Below, one piece after another: positions 1 to 9,552 of a DNA stretch of 64,000 nucleotides (the first letter of the stretch is position 1; every line of letters begins with the position of its first letter). The position numbers and the translations under genes were made by a program. Under the pieces are notes generated by a model. That model was not told where the DNA came from, did not search any database, and worked only from the letters and a program-made list of their open reading frames with translations. This DNA is from Molanna angustata (Eukaryota > Arthropoda > Insecta > Trichoptera > Molannidae), in contig OY754974.1 in assembly GCA_963576475.1 (NCBI GenBank), positions 11,986,904 to 12,050,903 on the forward strand. The letters run 5' to 3'.

Positions 1-699
1 CATAAATTAATATTAATAAAACGAGGTATGCCATTGATTTCGATACACTTTGCCGACTAGTATTCCATCTAGTTATATGTATATATTAAAATCTATGGTC
101 TATACAAGACTCGTAAAAATATTGACACGTGTTAACACTTGACATCAGACAGAAGAGAGAGATATAAACAATAATATATGAATAATTGAAAGAGTCAGGT
201 GACGAGTCGGCGACCGAGATCAAGAAAATAAGTAAGTATGTCGCTAAAGTCGAAAGGGAAAACTTCACTGAAATTATCATAACATTTCTAAAGAACATTG
301 TTTCCCTTTTTTAGAAAACCTTGCTATTGGTTGTATACAGGTTACGGATATTTAAACGTCTTATGTAGTTTCATTAACAAGCAATAAGAGTTCTTAGTAT
401 AATGTATAATTAAAGTTACTATGGTGTGTAGCATCTGGAATGTTTTCAAACACGCCGCTACCATCTCATATGAAATTCATTATGAACCGCCCGGGCGATT
501 TCAGATAGGGGGGCGCTGGCTTCATTATGTAGATAATTTTTACACTTAAGCAAGTAAATTATTACAATGATTATGTGTGTGTGTATGTGTGTGAATCGAC
601 TGTCGAGCAGCATAAACGTGTTGTTAGTATTTGGTAGGTATATGTTTACGATTTGCGAATAACACGGTAATAGACGGACAAGATATTAACACGGCAGAA
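1..699. other. No recognisable gene; AT-rich unique-looking sequence
   Basis: No family motif or long coherent frame is visible. The only compositional oddity is a short GC-rich island around 485-525 with a CCGCCCGGGCG core and a run of G. The 70-codon minus-strand frame near the left edge has no family features and is within chance expectation for this composition. Confidence 0.5.
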
Positions 700-770
700 T
701 TTTAACATACACACCATCACGCCGTGTCCCTTTCGGGGAAGGCAGAGAGAACTAAGTGCCATACCTGGGG
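700..770 (-). mobile_element. LINE 3'-end remnant ('SAYP' family)
   Basis: On the minus strand the last codons of a LINE reverse transcriptase are discernible, next to a CATAC-rich tail. The same end is much better preserved at 53043-53585, where the protein finishes ...LSAYPARDMA. Only the last 60-70 bp remain, so this is a severely 5'-truncated or eroded copy. Confidence 0.55.
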
Positions 771-1074
771 AATTTTTGATTTATATAATTAACATTTTAG
801 GATTTTAAGCGCCCTGACTTCTTGTTCCGGATTGTTCTATGATTTATCCGGCCCTGTCTCCAGGGATATACATACCTATATGTATATCTATGTGTATCCG
901 TAAAAAACCGTATATCACACGGGGTAAGCCGAGAGGTCCGAATTTATTTTTGGAAAAAAAAGAAAGAACAGAAACAAAAAGAATAAAATACCAAAAAAAA
1001 AAATTAAATACATCTTACAAATATACACAATATAACCCAACAATAAAATAACTCAACAATAAAAATTAAGAGTC
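771..1074. other. No recognisable gene; A-rich sequence
   Basis: Contains a short palindromic patch (CCCTGTCTCCAGGG region near 850) and an A-rich run at about 950-1050. Nothing else is recognised. Confidence 0.4.
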
Positions 1075-1077
1075 TAA

Positions 1078-1494
1078 AGTCTACTTTACACGGACGCTGT
1101 TTTCAACGGGTTTTTCAACGCGATGGGCAAAAAAATAGAACGCGTTCTATTTTCAACGCGATTTTCATCCATTTTGGTATAACAGAAATCTGTAAAAGTA
1201 TTCGCTGTCGTCGTTACCGACGAGTCAACATGGCTGCCGTTTGCGTTGACTTTTACGTGTGACATTAGATCACGATGTATTTGATTTATTTGGAAAGTGT
1301 CGAAACTTTCGATACACATTTATTTATATTTATTAAACATTTGGACATACAATTGTGTAAAGTACTGTAAAGCAATGATCGGAGTTACCTCTTTTTTGGA
1401 TACTGTTTTAAGCGTTGCGTGTAAAGCGATGTTTGGAGTAACCTGTACTTTGGATGCTGTTTTGAGCGTTAATAATGTCCGTGTAAAGTGCACT
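1078..1494. mobile_element. Harbinger-type MITE, 417 bp, with TAA target duplications
   Basis: Both ends read AGT..ACTTTACACGGAC going inward (left arm from 1078, right arm ending 1494) and the element is flanked by TAA at 1075-1077 and 1495-1497. A 3-bp TWA-class duplication with short imperfect inverted ends is the usual signature of PIF/Harbinger MITEs. There is no transposase. Internally there is a small palindrome AATAGAACGCGTTCTATT (1133-1150) and a two-unit tandem duplication in the right half. A different superfamily with a 3-bp duplication (for example CACTA-like) is possible. Confidence 0.75.
1367..1475. repeat. Two-copy 54-bp tandem duplication inside the MITE
   Basis: Units start with GTAAAGC at 1367 and 1421 and both contain a GGAGT.ACCT core followed by TTGGATRCTGTTTTRAGCGTT. 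They differ at several positions, so the duplication is not recent. Confidence 0.65.
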
Positions 1495-1790
1495 TAACGA
1501 ACGCTTGACTTTATATACCGATATTTCATCGTTTGGAGTTTTTCATTCATCTTCCCCAAGTGGCCAAACCATTTCAGCTTGTTCAAATTCATTCTTTAAT
1601 TACATCTTTCATTTAATTGTGTACATAAAGTGTCAAGTTAATAGTAAAAATACGAAAAAAAAACAATTAAAATTTAAAATCCTTGTGGTAATAAGTGTCA
1701 GAGCCGCTGATTCTAGACTAACGTCATTTTGTAAAATGAGCCCATACTAATTTTATACATATACTAAAGTCATAGTGTAAAGACTGATTA

Positions 1791-2284
1791 TTTTTCTGTA
1801 AAAGGATACCTACCCTAGCAGTTAACAATGTAAATATGAACCCTGAAAAGTGGTGGCTTTCGGGAGAACAACCTTCAAAGTACTATTATATCACGTCAGT
1901 CATATAAAGTATTAAGCATTATATAATAAAGCGTGATTTTAATCTATTAACTACGGAAGACTATTAGAAATCACGCTTTCCATTAACTTAACAGACACTT
2001 TGGCGTGTGGAAACCCCCGACAGACATAAAACAATTTATTGAACTTTTCAATAAATTGTTTTATGTCTGTCGGGGAAGACTATTGTCAAGGGGTCAATAG
2101 TCTTCCGTAATAAATAATGTAAAATAAAAGTCACACTTTATACTATAACGCTTCAGAATAAACTGACGTGTTACATTGCAATTTTCAACAATTTGAAGAC
2201 TGTTATCACCGAAAGCCACAACTACTCAGGGTTCTTATTATGCAATCGTTGTTACATGCTGAGGTATCGTTTTACAGAAAAAAA
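1791..2284. mobile_element. Foldback element, about 494 bp, with a 61-bp near-perfect central palindrome
   Basis: The outer arms are inverted copies: the left starts TTTTTCTGTAAAA and continues through GATACCT, GAACCCTGA and GTGGCTTTCGG; the same words occur inverted on the right (2204-2282). Identity falls inward, then the centre (2015-2075) is a nearly perfect hairpin with a 3-base loop, flanked by another inverted pair GGAAGACTATT / AATAGTCTTCC (1956-2106). No coding capacity. No clear target duplication, so the superfamily is undetermined. Confidence 0.75.
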
Positions 2285-2404
2285 CGAGTGGGTTGTGACC
2301 AACACTAAACTTTCCACTACATAGTAAATGTAGTGGAAAAATGTACATTTTTTCTTCTTGAAACGTTGACAATCTCTAAATGCATTTTTATGAAGTAAAT
2401 TTGA

Positions 2405-3075
2405 AAATTTTGACAGTGTAACAACAAATAATTTTGAATGTGCTAATTTTTATTTACAAATTAAAAAATAGACTTTTACCACCTTATTTACAAAAAAATA
2501 TTATGTACAATTTTGAAGTTCACGCATACCCGACGAGAAGTAGGTGGGACTTTAGACTGCCGCAGACAAACCTGGCAGGTACACAAAATAGTGTGTACTA
2601 CAAAGGCTTACAACTTTATAATGATTTGCCTGAATGTGTAAAGGAGGCGTCTAGTCTTGCCGCTTTTCGTCGCTTAGGTGCTGAATACATAAAACAAAAG
2701 TTTTTTTAAAAATCGTGTGTTTCTATTGTTTATATATTATGTTCTAAGACTATAATATCTGTTTTGCTTGTTTTGATACTATATTAATTATATTATTCCG
2801 TAACCTCCTTTTCCTCATTGCTATGATCAGTGTTATTTTTATTATTCTTTTATTTTTAAACTCTCTTTTCATTTTTTTCTCTTTGTAATTTTTTTTTATA
2901 TTTCTTACTCTTTTATGTTATTTTTTATCAATTTATTTCTCACTTAATTAGTACTGTACCAATTTAACTAAGAGACTTCACGTTGCTCGGGTTGGTTGGA
3001 AGAAATTGCCTTATGGCAATAAACCTGCCTTTGTACACATGTACATAAATTATATAGATAAATAAATAAATAATT
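2405..3075 (+). mobile_element. LINE 3' fragment with RT C-terminal tail and 3'UTR
   Basis: The frame 2434-2709 encodes 91 residues typical of the C-terminus of jockey/CR1-like LINE reverse transcriptases: IYKLKNRLLPPYL, then HAYPTRS, FRLPQTN, VYYKGLQLYNDLPE and a final basic stretch. It is followed by about 280 bp of T-rich 3'UTR, the motif GGTTGGTTGGAAGAAATTGC at about 2990, AATAAACCTGCC and a TAAATAAATAAATAA tail ending near 3075. The endonuclease and RT core are absent, as expected for a 5'-truncated insertion. The same 3'UTR recurs without coding sequence at 25550-25790. Confidence 0.8.
2434..2709 (+). pseudogene. Truncated LINE reverse transcriptase, C-terminal tail (91 codons)
   Basis: Uninterrupted to its stop codon but without any catalytic motif, so it is not a functional protein. 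The methionine is simply the first in the surviving fragment. The preceding sequence shows no RT core. The closest parallels are the post-RT tails of jockey/CR1-type LINE proteins, which end with the order HSYxTR-FRLPxxxxxxGxxSxxYKGxxLYNxLP. Confidence 0.75.
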
Positions 3076-3290
3076 TTTTTTTTTTTTTTCATGTTCTTTG
3101 ATGTCTTATATTGTGGTAGTGTGTTTTCCTTTTTTTTTACTTTGTGTTTTATTGTTATTGATAGATACGTGTCTTTTTTGTGTGTTCATTTAGTCATCCG
3201 ATGTTGATTTGTTTATTTTTATTGTTTGTTTTTATTTTCCTTTATACTAGATGTAAGAAATTGTATTTTTTTTACATCTAAATAAAATAT

Positions 3291-3530
3291 ATACAATACA
3301 ATACAATACAATACAATACAATACAATACAATACAATACAATACAATACAATACAATACAATACAATACAATACAATACAATACAATACAATACAATACA
3401 ATACAATACAATACAATACAATACAATACAATACAATACAATACAATACAATACAATACAATACAATACAATACAATACAATACAATACAATACAATACA
3501 ATACAATACAATACAATACAATACAATACA
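3291..3530. repeat. Perfect (ATACA)48 microsatellite
   Basis: Forty-eight uninterrupted 5-bp units. Because the unit lacks stop codons in three minus-strand frames it produces long repetitive frames (Leu-Tyr-Cys-Ile-Val), which are artefacts. It has a T-rich left flank and a unique right flank. Confidence 0.97.
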
Positions 3531-3571
3531 TTTCTATTGGATTCCTAAACAAATGTTAATTCCCCTCAGGA

Positions 3572-3660
3572 CAAAAGTTTTCATAATACAACATACATAA
3601 AAAAAATCATAGTATGCACTCTCTACATGATACCTGTTGAAAAATTGATTTAAAAAATGA
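3572..3660 (+). repeat. Rep-H interspersed repeat, copy 1
   Basis: Shares TTTTCATAATAC, TCATAGTATGCACTCTC, ATGATACC and AATTGAT.TAAAA with 4478-4600 and 30183-30305. Class unknown; no coding capacity. Confidence 0.5.
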
Positions 3661-3664
3661 TTTA

Positions 3665-3790
3665 AGAATAGACGATCATGTATGTATGAGACAAAGAATC
3701 AATGTTGATGAGATGATGGATATGTGTCAAGATAGAAGAATGCGATGTTTGGTTCTCTCTAACTACCCCATGAGGAAGATGGAATGATAG
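3665..3790 (+). mobile_element. LINE 3'-end remnant ('SAYP' family)
   Basis: Plus-strand frames give NRRSCM, then RINVDEMMDMCQDRRM and LSNYPMRKME across frameshifts. This matches NRRTCM-MNVDEAVNVCQDR-LSAYPARDMA in the better copy at 53043-53585. Only the last 40 or so codons survive. Confidence 0.7.
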
Positions 3791-3829
3791 TATTTAGATG
3801 AATACTATTTCATTTATAGTAGTGGAGAG

Positions 3830-4180
3830 AAAAAAAATAAGGACTGTTGCTTTCATTGTTTACAAATAAACTAATTTCTTAATAGATGGCGTTACAAAAA
3901 AGGTTTCTTCGTTACTTCATAGATGGCAATAGTATAATTCCTTATCTTCAGGTGAATTGTTACACATTATTGAAATATATAGAACTTTCAATTGATAAGG
4001 GAACTCAATAAAGGCATAATTGGTGAACGTTGCGCAAGCGCATAAAGTGATCACGTAAACCAGTCAATGACAGGTCGTAAGCCCTGTAGGTGCCCTGAGT
4101 TCCTGGTTCTTCTATAATATCCCAACTTCGTCTCTATTGAGATGTTTAAAAGTCTGTCAATAAAAATAAAAAAAATACTC
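3830..4180 (+). repeat. Rep-1 interspersed element, copy 1 (right arm)
   Basis: Contains the Rep-1 landmarks in order: AGATGGCGTTACAAAAA, AACGTTGCGCAAGCGCATAA, AGTGATCACGTAAACCAG, CAGGTCGTAAGCCCTGTAGG, AACTTCGTCTCTATTGAGAT and TTGTCAATAAAAATA-like end. The same order is found at 25040-25548 and 32715-33215 on this strand and at 57797-58155 on the other. The left inverted arm is missing here. Confidence 0.75.
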
Positions 4181-4477
4181 TTCTATAGGAACACATACAA
4201 TATCAATATAATTTTACTACTATGTAATATTACACTGAATATTTTTTTCTTTAATGCTTGATGAATTTTGTTTCTGTTGTATTTAAAAAACAAACAAAAT
4301 AAGAATATCTCGAATTTCTAGACCGCGTGAGCATTTTTAAAGTTTTTAACAGGTGAAATCATAGAGAAAAAATGAACTGTTATCTATGGAAAACAAATCT
4401 GCTCTAAGGTAATGTAATTCACACCTATGGTATCAATATGAAGTTCATCGACCTTTTAGTTTAGGCTGTACATAAGA

Positions 4478-4600
4478 CACCAATTTTCATATTTGTGTAC
4501 GGCATACCCACAAAAACATCACGACGAAACTCAAAGTATGTATGAACTCTCAACATGATACCCATCGAGAAATTGATGTAAAAATATAAGCTTAAAAATT
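4478..4600 (+). repeat. Rep-H interspersed repeat, copy 2
   Basis: Shares CACAAAAACATC.CGACGAAACTC, AGTATG.AACTCTCAACATGATACC and GAAATTGATGTAAAA with the copies at 3572-3660 and 30183-30305. Confidence 0.5.
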
Positions 4601-5170
4601 GTGAAATCATGACTCTACACTATCCTATCGCAGAGGAGAATAAATATCAGCCTTTATAATATGGCGTAAATTTGGCTGTCGCTGGATCATGGTATATAAA
4701 ATAACAAGTGATTGTTTTGATTTTCCCGGAAATTGGGTCAAATGAAATGTAGACATGGCCGGGTTTAAAAAAATGAAGATTAATTGTGTTTTTAACGGAA
4801 TAACTTTTGTTTGACAATAATAATATGACATTAATATCCCATATTTCAATTTAAATGGCGGCGCTTCGGCAAGATATTCTGGAATGAGGTGGAGGCTGTG
4901 ATGATAATAATATATTGAAATAAAATAAATTATAAAAGTTATTTGGGGCACCTGATTTCTGAACAATCGTAAGAAACTTTACGAGAATCATCAATTATTT
5001 TACCGCCCATTTTATGATATTTAAATCATTATAAGGGTATGCCGGCATACGAATATATCTACCCTTTTTTGAAACTCAACCTTCAGTTAGAAATACAGGC
5101 GATACGTGATATTTGGATAGTAAATAAAGCGTAATTTCATTATGAGACCTCATTTTTGAATAATCTTTAA
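4601..5170. other. No recognised gene
   Basis: A 113-codon minus-strand frame lies at 4625-4966 but has no recognisable motif, a hydrophobic and Tyr/His-rich composition and no support from context. The plus strand has words such as GGCGGCGCTTCGGCAAG that look repeat-derived. I would not annotate a gene here. Confidence 0.4.
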
Positions 5171-5724
5171 TATACAGCGTGTCCCATAATCCAACGTATT
5201 CCTTTTAAGGGCTGTTATACCAACTCATGACTCGCCAGAATATGCAAATATGACCTTGGTAAAAGTGCCTTAGTTTTCGAGATATTACCACTTTTACAAA
5301 GTGCCCGAAAATCTCCGCCTTAGATTGGTTTTTCGAGTGCCATATTTTGGAAATAACAATAATTGCGCCAACTTCTGCAGGTTGGCGTTTTACATTTTTT
5401 TTTCAGTGTGAACAATCAAAATTGGGTAATATTTCATAACCCGGGCCATAATTATTTTTTTTTCCGCAAAAAATAACAGCTTGAATAACAGCTGAGTTAT
5501 TCAAGATTGTGGAACATAAATCAGAATTCCAAAATATTGAAATTTGTAAATATGGCACTCGAAAAACCAATCTAAGGCGGAGATTTTCGGGCACTTTGTA
5601 AAAGTGGTAATATCTCGAAAACGAAGGCATTTTTACTAAGGTCATATTTGCATATTCTGGAGAGTCATGAGTTGGTATAACAGCCCTTAAAAGGAATTTG
5701 TTGGATTATGGGACACCCTGTATA
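5171..5724. mobile_element. Long-armed foldback element, 554 bp (ends TATACAG.GTGTCCCA)
   Basis: The left end TATACAGCGTGTCCCATAAT and the right end ATTATGGGACACCCTGTATA are inverted copies, and the match runs inward about 185 bp on each side (to about 5358 and from about 5537). Landmarks are CATGACTC.CCAGAATATGC, CTCGAAAAC.AAGGCA and CGCCTTAGATTGG. The central 180 bp is unrelated, with a second small inverted pair near 5485-5500. If the duplicated TA is the target, this fits a Tc1/mariner-type non-autonomous element. No transposase. Confidence 0.85.
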
Positions 5725-5861
5725 CATGCTTTCACTAAATATTTGCTTAGAGCGACACAGAACTAATATATCAGTGCCCTTGGAATGATTCCTAACAAAA
5801 ATCCATTATTTTTATAAGTTCAATTTTTTCGCGAAATAATCCATACCATTTTATTTTCCCA

Positions 5862-5965
5862 TAGACAGAGAGAACCGATAGTCAAACTCCTCTCTCCTCC
5901 TCTTGACATACATTTCTCGCTTCATTCACGTCCGTGCATCGCCTCGTACACGCTCTTCTGTTATT
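5862..5965 (-). mobile_element. LINE 3'-end remnant ('SAYP' family)
   Basis: The minus strand reads NNRRACTRRCTDVNEARNVCQ followed by an eroded end, matching NNRRTCMRRSMNVDEAVNVCQ in the copy at 53043-53585. A short, old copy. Confidence 0.65.
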
Positions 5966-6055
5966 CTTACTTTTAATGTCTCCATCTTATAAGGATCGCG
6001 AGATATGAAATTGTTATAAAAGTTTAGGAATTGACAGTCGTTTACAACATTTCAG

Positions 6056-6140
6056 CAAAAGATACTGTTAGCTACTTTAAGATACTGTTACTGTTAGCTA
6101 CTGTAAGATACTGTTACTGTTAGCTACTTTAAAATACTCT
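6056..6140. repeat. Short tandem repeat built on GATACTGTTA / GCTACTTTAA
   Basis: About three units of 24-30 bp made from the words AGATACTGTTA and CTGTTAGCTACTTTAA, with one unit shortened. Confidence 0.75.
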
Positions 6141-6190
6141 TATTATTAATGATCGACGAAGTTTTTATTTTGTAGAATTCCATTATAAAT

Positions 6191-6374
6191 TATGTCTATA
6201 ATTAAAAGCAAACCACTTTTTGATTCTACATGAGTTTATTAAGTGCGATAGACCTATTTCGCCTTGTTATGTCATAAGCTAGTAAATGCCATAACAAGGC
6301 AAAATAGGCCTATCGCACGTAATAAAATTCATGTACATAGAATCAAAAGTGGTTTACTTTTAATGATAGACATA
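6191..6374. mobile_element. Foldback element, about 184 bp
   Basis: The arms are inverted copies: TATGTCTATAATTAAAAGCA, then AACCACTTTTTGATTCTACATGA, then GTGCGATAGACCTATTT on the left, and the same inverted on the right. The loop region is centred near 6279. The arms differ by a few substitutions and indels, so it is not freshly made. No coding sequence. Confidence 0.85.
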
Positions 6375-6469
6375 TTTTATTTGATATTAGTTACTACTTT
6401 TGTTATTTTTTTTTAAATGTTTGTAAAGTACAGTATGTCGATGAATAAATTATTATTATTTTTTTTTTT

Positions 6470-6606
6470 ACAAAAATGAACATGTCCTTGTTAAGCAAGT
6501 ACATATATATCTTCGTACGTTCTCTAAAATAAGCATAAATAAGCCAGGCAGGTTTCGAACTACATACGACTGGATTGCAAACCGCTCTGCCATCGACCCA
6601 TATATT
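6470..6606 (-). mobile_element. tRNA-headed SINE fragment (family 2)
   Basis: On the minus strand 6605-6545 looks like the 3' two thirds of a tRNA: TGGCAGAGCGGTTTGC (A-box-like region) and AGTTCGAAACCT (B-box). A body follows with TTTAGAGAACGTACGAAGATA and ACTTGCTTAACAAGGACATG. The tail-like words recur at 6775-6845. A related head and the TTTAGAGAA body word occur at 33500-33690. Not a functional tRNA gene, since the acceptor stem is absent. Confidence 0.6.
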
Positions 6607-6849
6607 ATTATTATACTTCTTTTTTTATTATTATACTTCTTTTTTTAACTTTTTGACGAATAACATATAAAATAATATTTAATGATTTTCATTATGATTC
6701 TTTTTAATCTAACGATTTATGTTATCTTAACTTAAATGTAATTGACCGTGAATTAAAGTTTTAAGTGAAAAGGCCTACATTTTTTTTGTTTAAAAAAGAA
6801 CGAAGATGTCCTTATGACAAGTACATATACATATATCCTACAGGTTATT

Positions 6850-7764
6850 TATTACTCACGTATAAAACATGTACAAAATATTAAAACGGATAGATCGACT
6901 GCCTACGGAGGCGGTCCAGCGAGAATGGCGAAAATTTTTTATTTTATTAGCGGCCAGTGCCGGTAAAAGTTGTTGGTACCCCTGTGCATACTCGCACAGA
7001 CGTACCAACCTAATGTAGGTGGTGCAGCGGGGATTTGCTGGTTCATAGATTTTATTGATAAATTTGTTATTGGTTTTTGATTTATGAGAGATTTTTATGC
7101 ACTGCAGTTCAATAACTATGACACCTCGTAAAAGGAAACAAAGCACTTACCTTAAATTGGCTGGCAGATCCTTGGGCAGAGGGCACTCTTCTCCTGCAGT
7201 GATAGCGGGCGTTTGAATATTGATGTAGCGGATAAAAAACTGTTGAATCTGCGATGTTATTGTAGGCGTATAGCGGTGAAGGTAGCGAAGATTTTGCGGT
7301 GAAAGTAGCGGTTGGAAAGTATGCGGTTTTTATCAATTTAGCGGCGAAAAGCGGCGGTCACACAAATGCGAACAAAATATTAATGCGTACTCTGCGAATG
7401 ACAAGCGGGAAGTCTCTTGTTTTCAGAGTTGCCAACTCACAGGCGAATATTGGCAATACATTTTAAGCAGGCGGATATTTTTTAAAAGCGGTAGTAGAAA
7501 CAGTGATGAGTGCGGATGATGACGATGAATCCCAGAAGAAGCCTCTTGGTTGCCAATGGCCACTGGCTAGCGCATTACTTCTTCCGGCGATACACAAAGG
7601 CATCACAATTCATCGAAAGCAGTGCATTTTATTTATTTTTTATTTTTATAAAAAATAAACGTAGGCAACCGTAGGTAGGTGCGAACAGTAGGCAATTTAG
7701 AGTTGCCACAGGATTATCGTAATTTCGTGGTCTCTGGATTATTATAGATATTTGGGACTTGTGA
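6850..7764. other. No recognisable gene; G-rich patch with GCGG repeats
   Basis: Between 7200 and 7500 the plus strand is unusually rich in AGCGG/GCGGTG words. The minus-strand frames crossing it are Ser/Pro/Tyr-rich without a family motif. The sequence TTGGTACCCCTGTGC.ACGTACCAA (6973-7008) forms a small hairpin. Origin unknown. Confidence 0.4.
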
Positions 7765-7960
7765 AAATAATATCTTTATTTTTTGACAAATTTCTAATAT
7801 CTCAATAGAGATGTTAGAAATAAAATAAAATTAGCTAAAAGGTTTAATACACGTCATCGGATGGTTTCTGTGATCGCTATATGTGCATGTGGAAATAAAA
7901 ATATCATTGACTCCCAACAGGGACAAAATCCAATGTTTGCTTATGTATATATATATTATG
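7765..7960. repeat. Deletion-derived Rep-1 copy (ends only)
   Basis: Has TTTGACAAATTTCTAATAT and CTCAATAGAGATGTTAGAAA, and after an unrelated stretch TCATTGACTCCCAACAGGGA and ATCCAATGTTTGC. These are terminal words of Rep-1 seen at 33140-33215 and 58080-58150. The central part is missing. Confidence 0.4.
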
Positions 7961-8224
7961 CTATCATGAATATTCGATTCATATTTTTACGATTGGCTTT
8001 GAATATCAAAAACTTGTGTCATACCAATGAATTGCAGAGGTTAGGGAGCCGAGGAGTTTGTGTATTGGCCTGTAAAATAGAGTAGTCTGACTTTAAAATT
8101 TTATCAAGAGAATTTTTTGCTGTTATATTTTCCAATATGGCGTGTATGTGATATGTTTTTCAAGTATAAATCAACTCTCATCGTGAAATAAAAAACGTCA
8201 TACAATATTTTGTCTTATGTGGAT

Positions 8225-8520
8225 TATAATGGATATGTTTTTTTTTAATTTGTGATAATATTTCAATCTTTTGTTGATGGTACATACACAATTTTGTCGT
8301 ACTTTGTAATCTGCCCCCCTAGACAACGTGTCATTTAGCACAAGAAAAGATAACTCATTGTATGGAAATGGCAACTATCACTTTCATACATTGAGTTATC
8401 TTTTCTTGAGTTAAATGACACGTTATCTAGGGGGGCTGATTGGTCGAAAGAATTTGCTAATGGCAAAAAATCCTCCAGTGTGCAATATACATATTTGTTT
8501 ATCTGCATATAAATAAAGTA
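8225..8520 (+). mobile_element. LINE 3' tail interrupted by a small foldback element
   Basis: 8270-8312 (TTTTGTCGTACTTTGTAATCT) and 8437-8520 (ATTGGTCGAAAGAATTTGC, AGTGTGCAATATACATATTT) together match the uninterrupted tail at 19925-20110 (TTTTGTCATACTTTGTTATC, GGTTGGAAGAAATCGCC, AGTGTGCAATATATTTG). The 124-bp foldback at 8313-8436 lies between the two parts. Confidence 0.75.
8313..8436. mobile_element. 124-bp foldback MITE inside the LINE tail
   Basis: Arms are GCCCCCCTAGACAACGTGTC on the left and its near-perfect inverse on the right (GACACGTTATCTAGGGGGGC). Pairing continues through ATTTA.C, AAGAAAAGATAACTCA and a secondary TGTATG/CATACA pair, leaving a loop of about 20 nt. The insertion site can be read exactly because the host LINE tail is intact elsewhere (19925-20110). 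No clear target duplication. Confidence 0.85.
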
Positions 8521-8544
8521 GGATAATATCACCGAAATTATTTA

Positions 8545-9345
8545 CCCTAGCCTTGGAAAACATATTCAAAAAACTAAATTGGGAATATAAAGGATTAAAA
8601 ATTGATGGTGTATATCTGAACCACCTTCGATTCGCAGATGAAATTGTGCTTATCACCGACGACCTAGAAGAATTGAAAGGTATGATATGTAAAAGAACTC
8701 CATAATGCTTCCTTGGAGGTAGGCCTAGAGATGAATATTTCGAAAACTAAAATCCTGAGCCCATCCAACATCAATGTGAAAATTAATAACAACACAGTTG
8801 AAGCCGTTGAAGATTATATATACCTGGGGCACAACATAAAATTGGGAAAGGAAAATTAATTAGCAGAGATACCCAGACGAATTGGACTAGGTTGGGCGGC
8901 CTTCGGTAAACTCGGTCACATCCTGAAAAACAAAGACATTCCGATGAATTTGAAAATAAAGGTCTTTGAAACACAATATACAAACTGAAGTGTACGCAAC
9001 GAGCTATGGAACGGCAAATGTTAGGAGTGAGCCTCCGGGATAAACAAAGAAATGAAGAAATAAGACGCCAAACAAAAATCGTTGACATAGCAGACCGTGT
9101 TGCAAAGTTGAAATGGCAGCGGGCAGGGCATGTTGCAAGACAGGATACCGAGAGGTGGACACCCAGAATACTAAAATGGAGACCGCGGGAAAATAAAAGA
9201 CCGGTAGGGCGACCATAAAAAATATGGGTGGACGATATCATTCCGGTTGCGGGGAGGGGTTGGCTGGGGAAGCACAGGACCGAGAGAGATGGAGTTCATT
9301 GGAGGAGGCCTACATCCAGCAGTGGAGAGATGGCTGACAAAGAAG
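8545..9345 (+). mobile_element. RTE-type LINE fragment (end of RT plus C-terminal tail)
   Basis: With at least four frame changes the plus strand reads LRFADDIVLITDD (RT active-site box) near 8630, then MNISKTKILSP, a conserved YLGHNI, and the tail AKLKWQRAGHVARQDTERW, TPRILKWRPRENKRPVGRP, WVDDI and EEAYIQQW near 9330. The GHVAR..RW...W.PR..KR..GRP...W.DDI...EAY.QQW series is the hallmark of RTE-clade proteins. A poly(GAA)-like tail follows. The 70-codon frame at 9006-9218 is part of this tail. A pseudogene, 5'-truncated before the active site. Confidence 0.85.
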
Positions 9346-9552
9346 TAGAAGAAAGAAATAAAGTAGACCTCGTAAGATTGTCGTTCTGGATTTGCACATG
9401 TTTGTGCATGGCTATATTCATGTTTGTCTGCCTACCCTTGCATTTGTTTGAAATCTTCCTATGTAAAAATCGGCAAATAAAATAAAGTTATTGTAGGGGA
9501 TTTCATCTATTAGGTTCATTCTACTCTTCCGAGGTAGCACACTTTTGGATAC

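Noticed and set aside
3219..3552. About 100-codon Leu-Tyr-Cys-Ile-Val repeat proteins on the minus strand
   Set aside because: Translation of the (ATACA)48 microsatellite; all three minus frames are open simply because the unit lacks stops.
4625..4966. 113-codon minus-strand frame
   Set aside because: No motif, no continuation and sits between repeats.
9004..9241. Minus-strand frames of 70 and 152 codons
   Set aside because: Antisense shadows of the RTE LINE tail that reads correctly on the plus strand.
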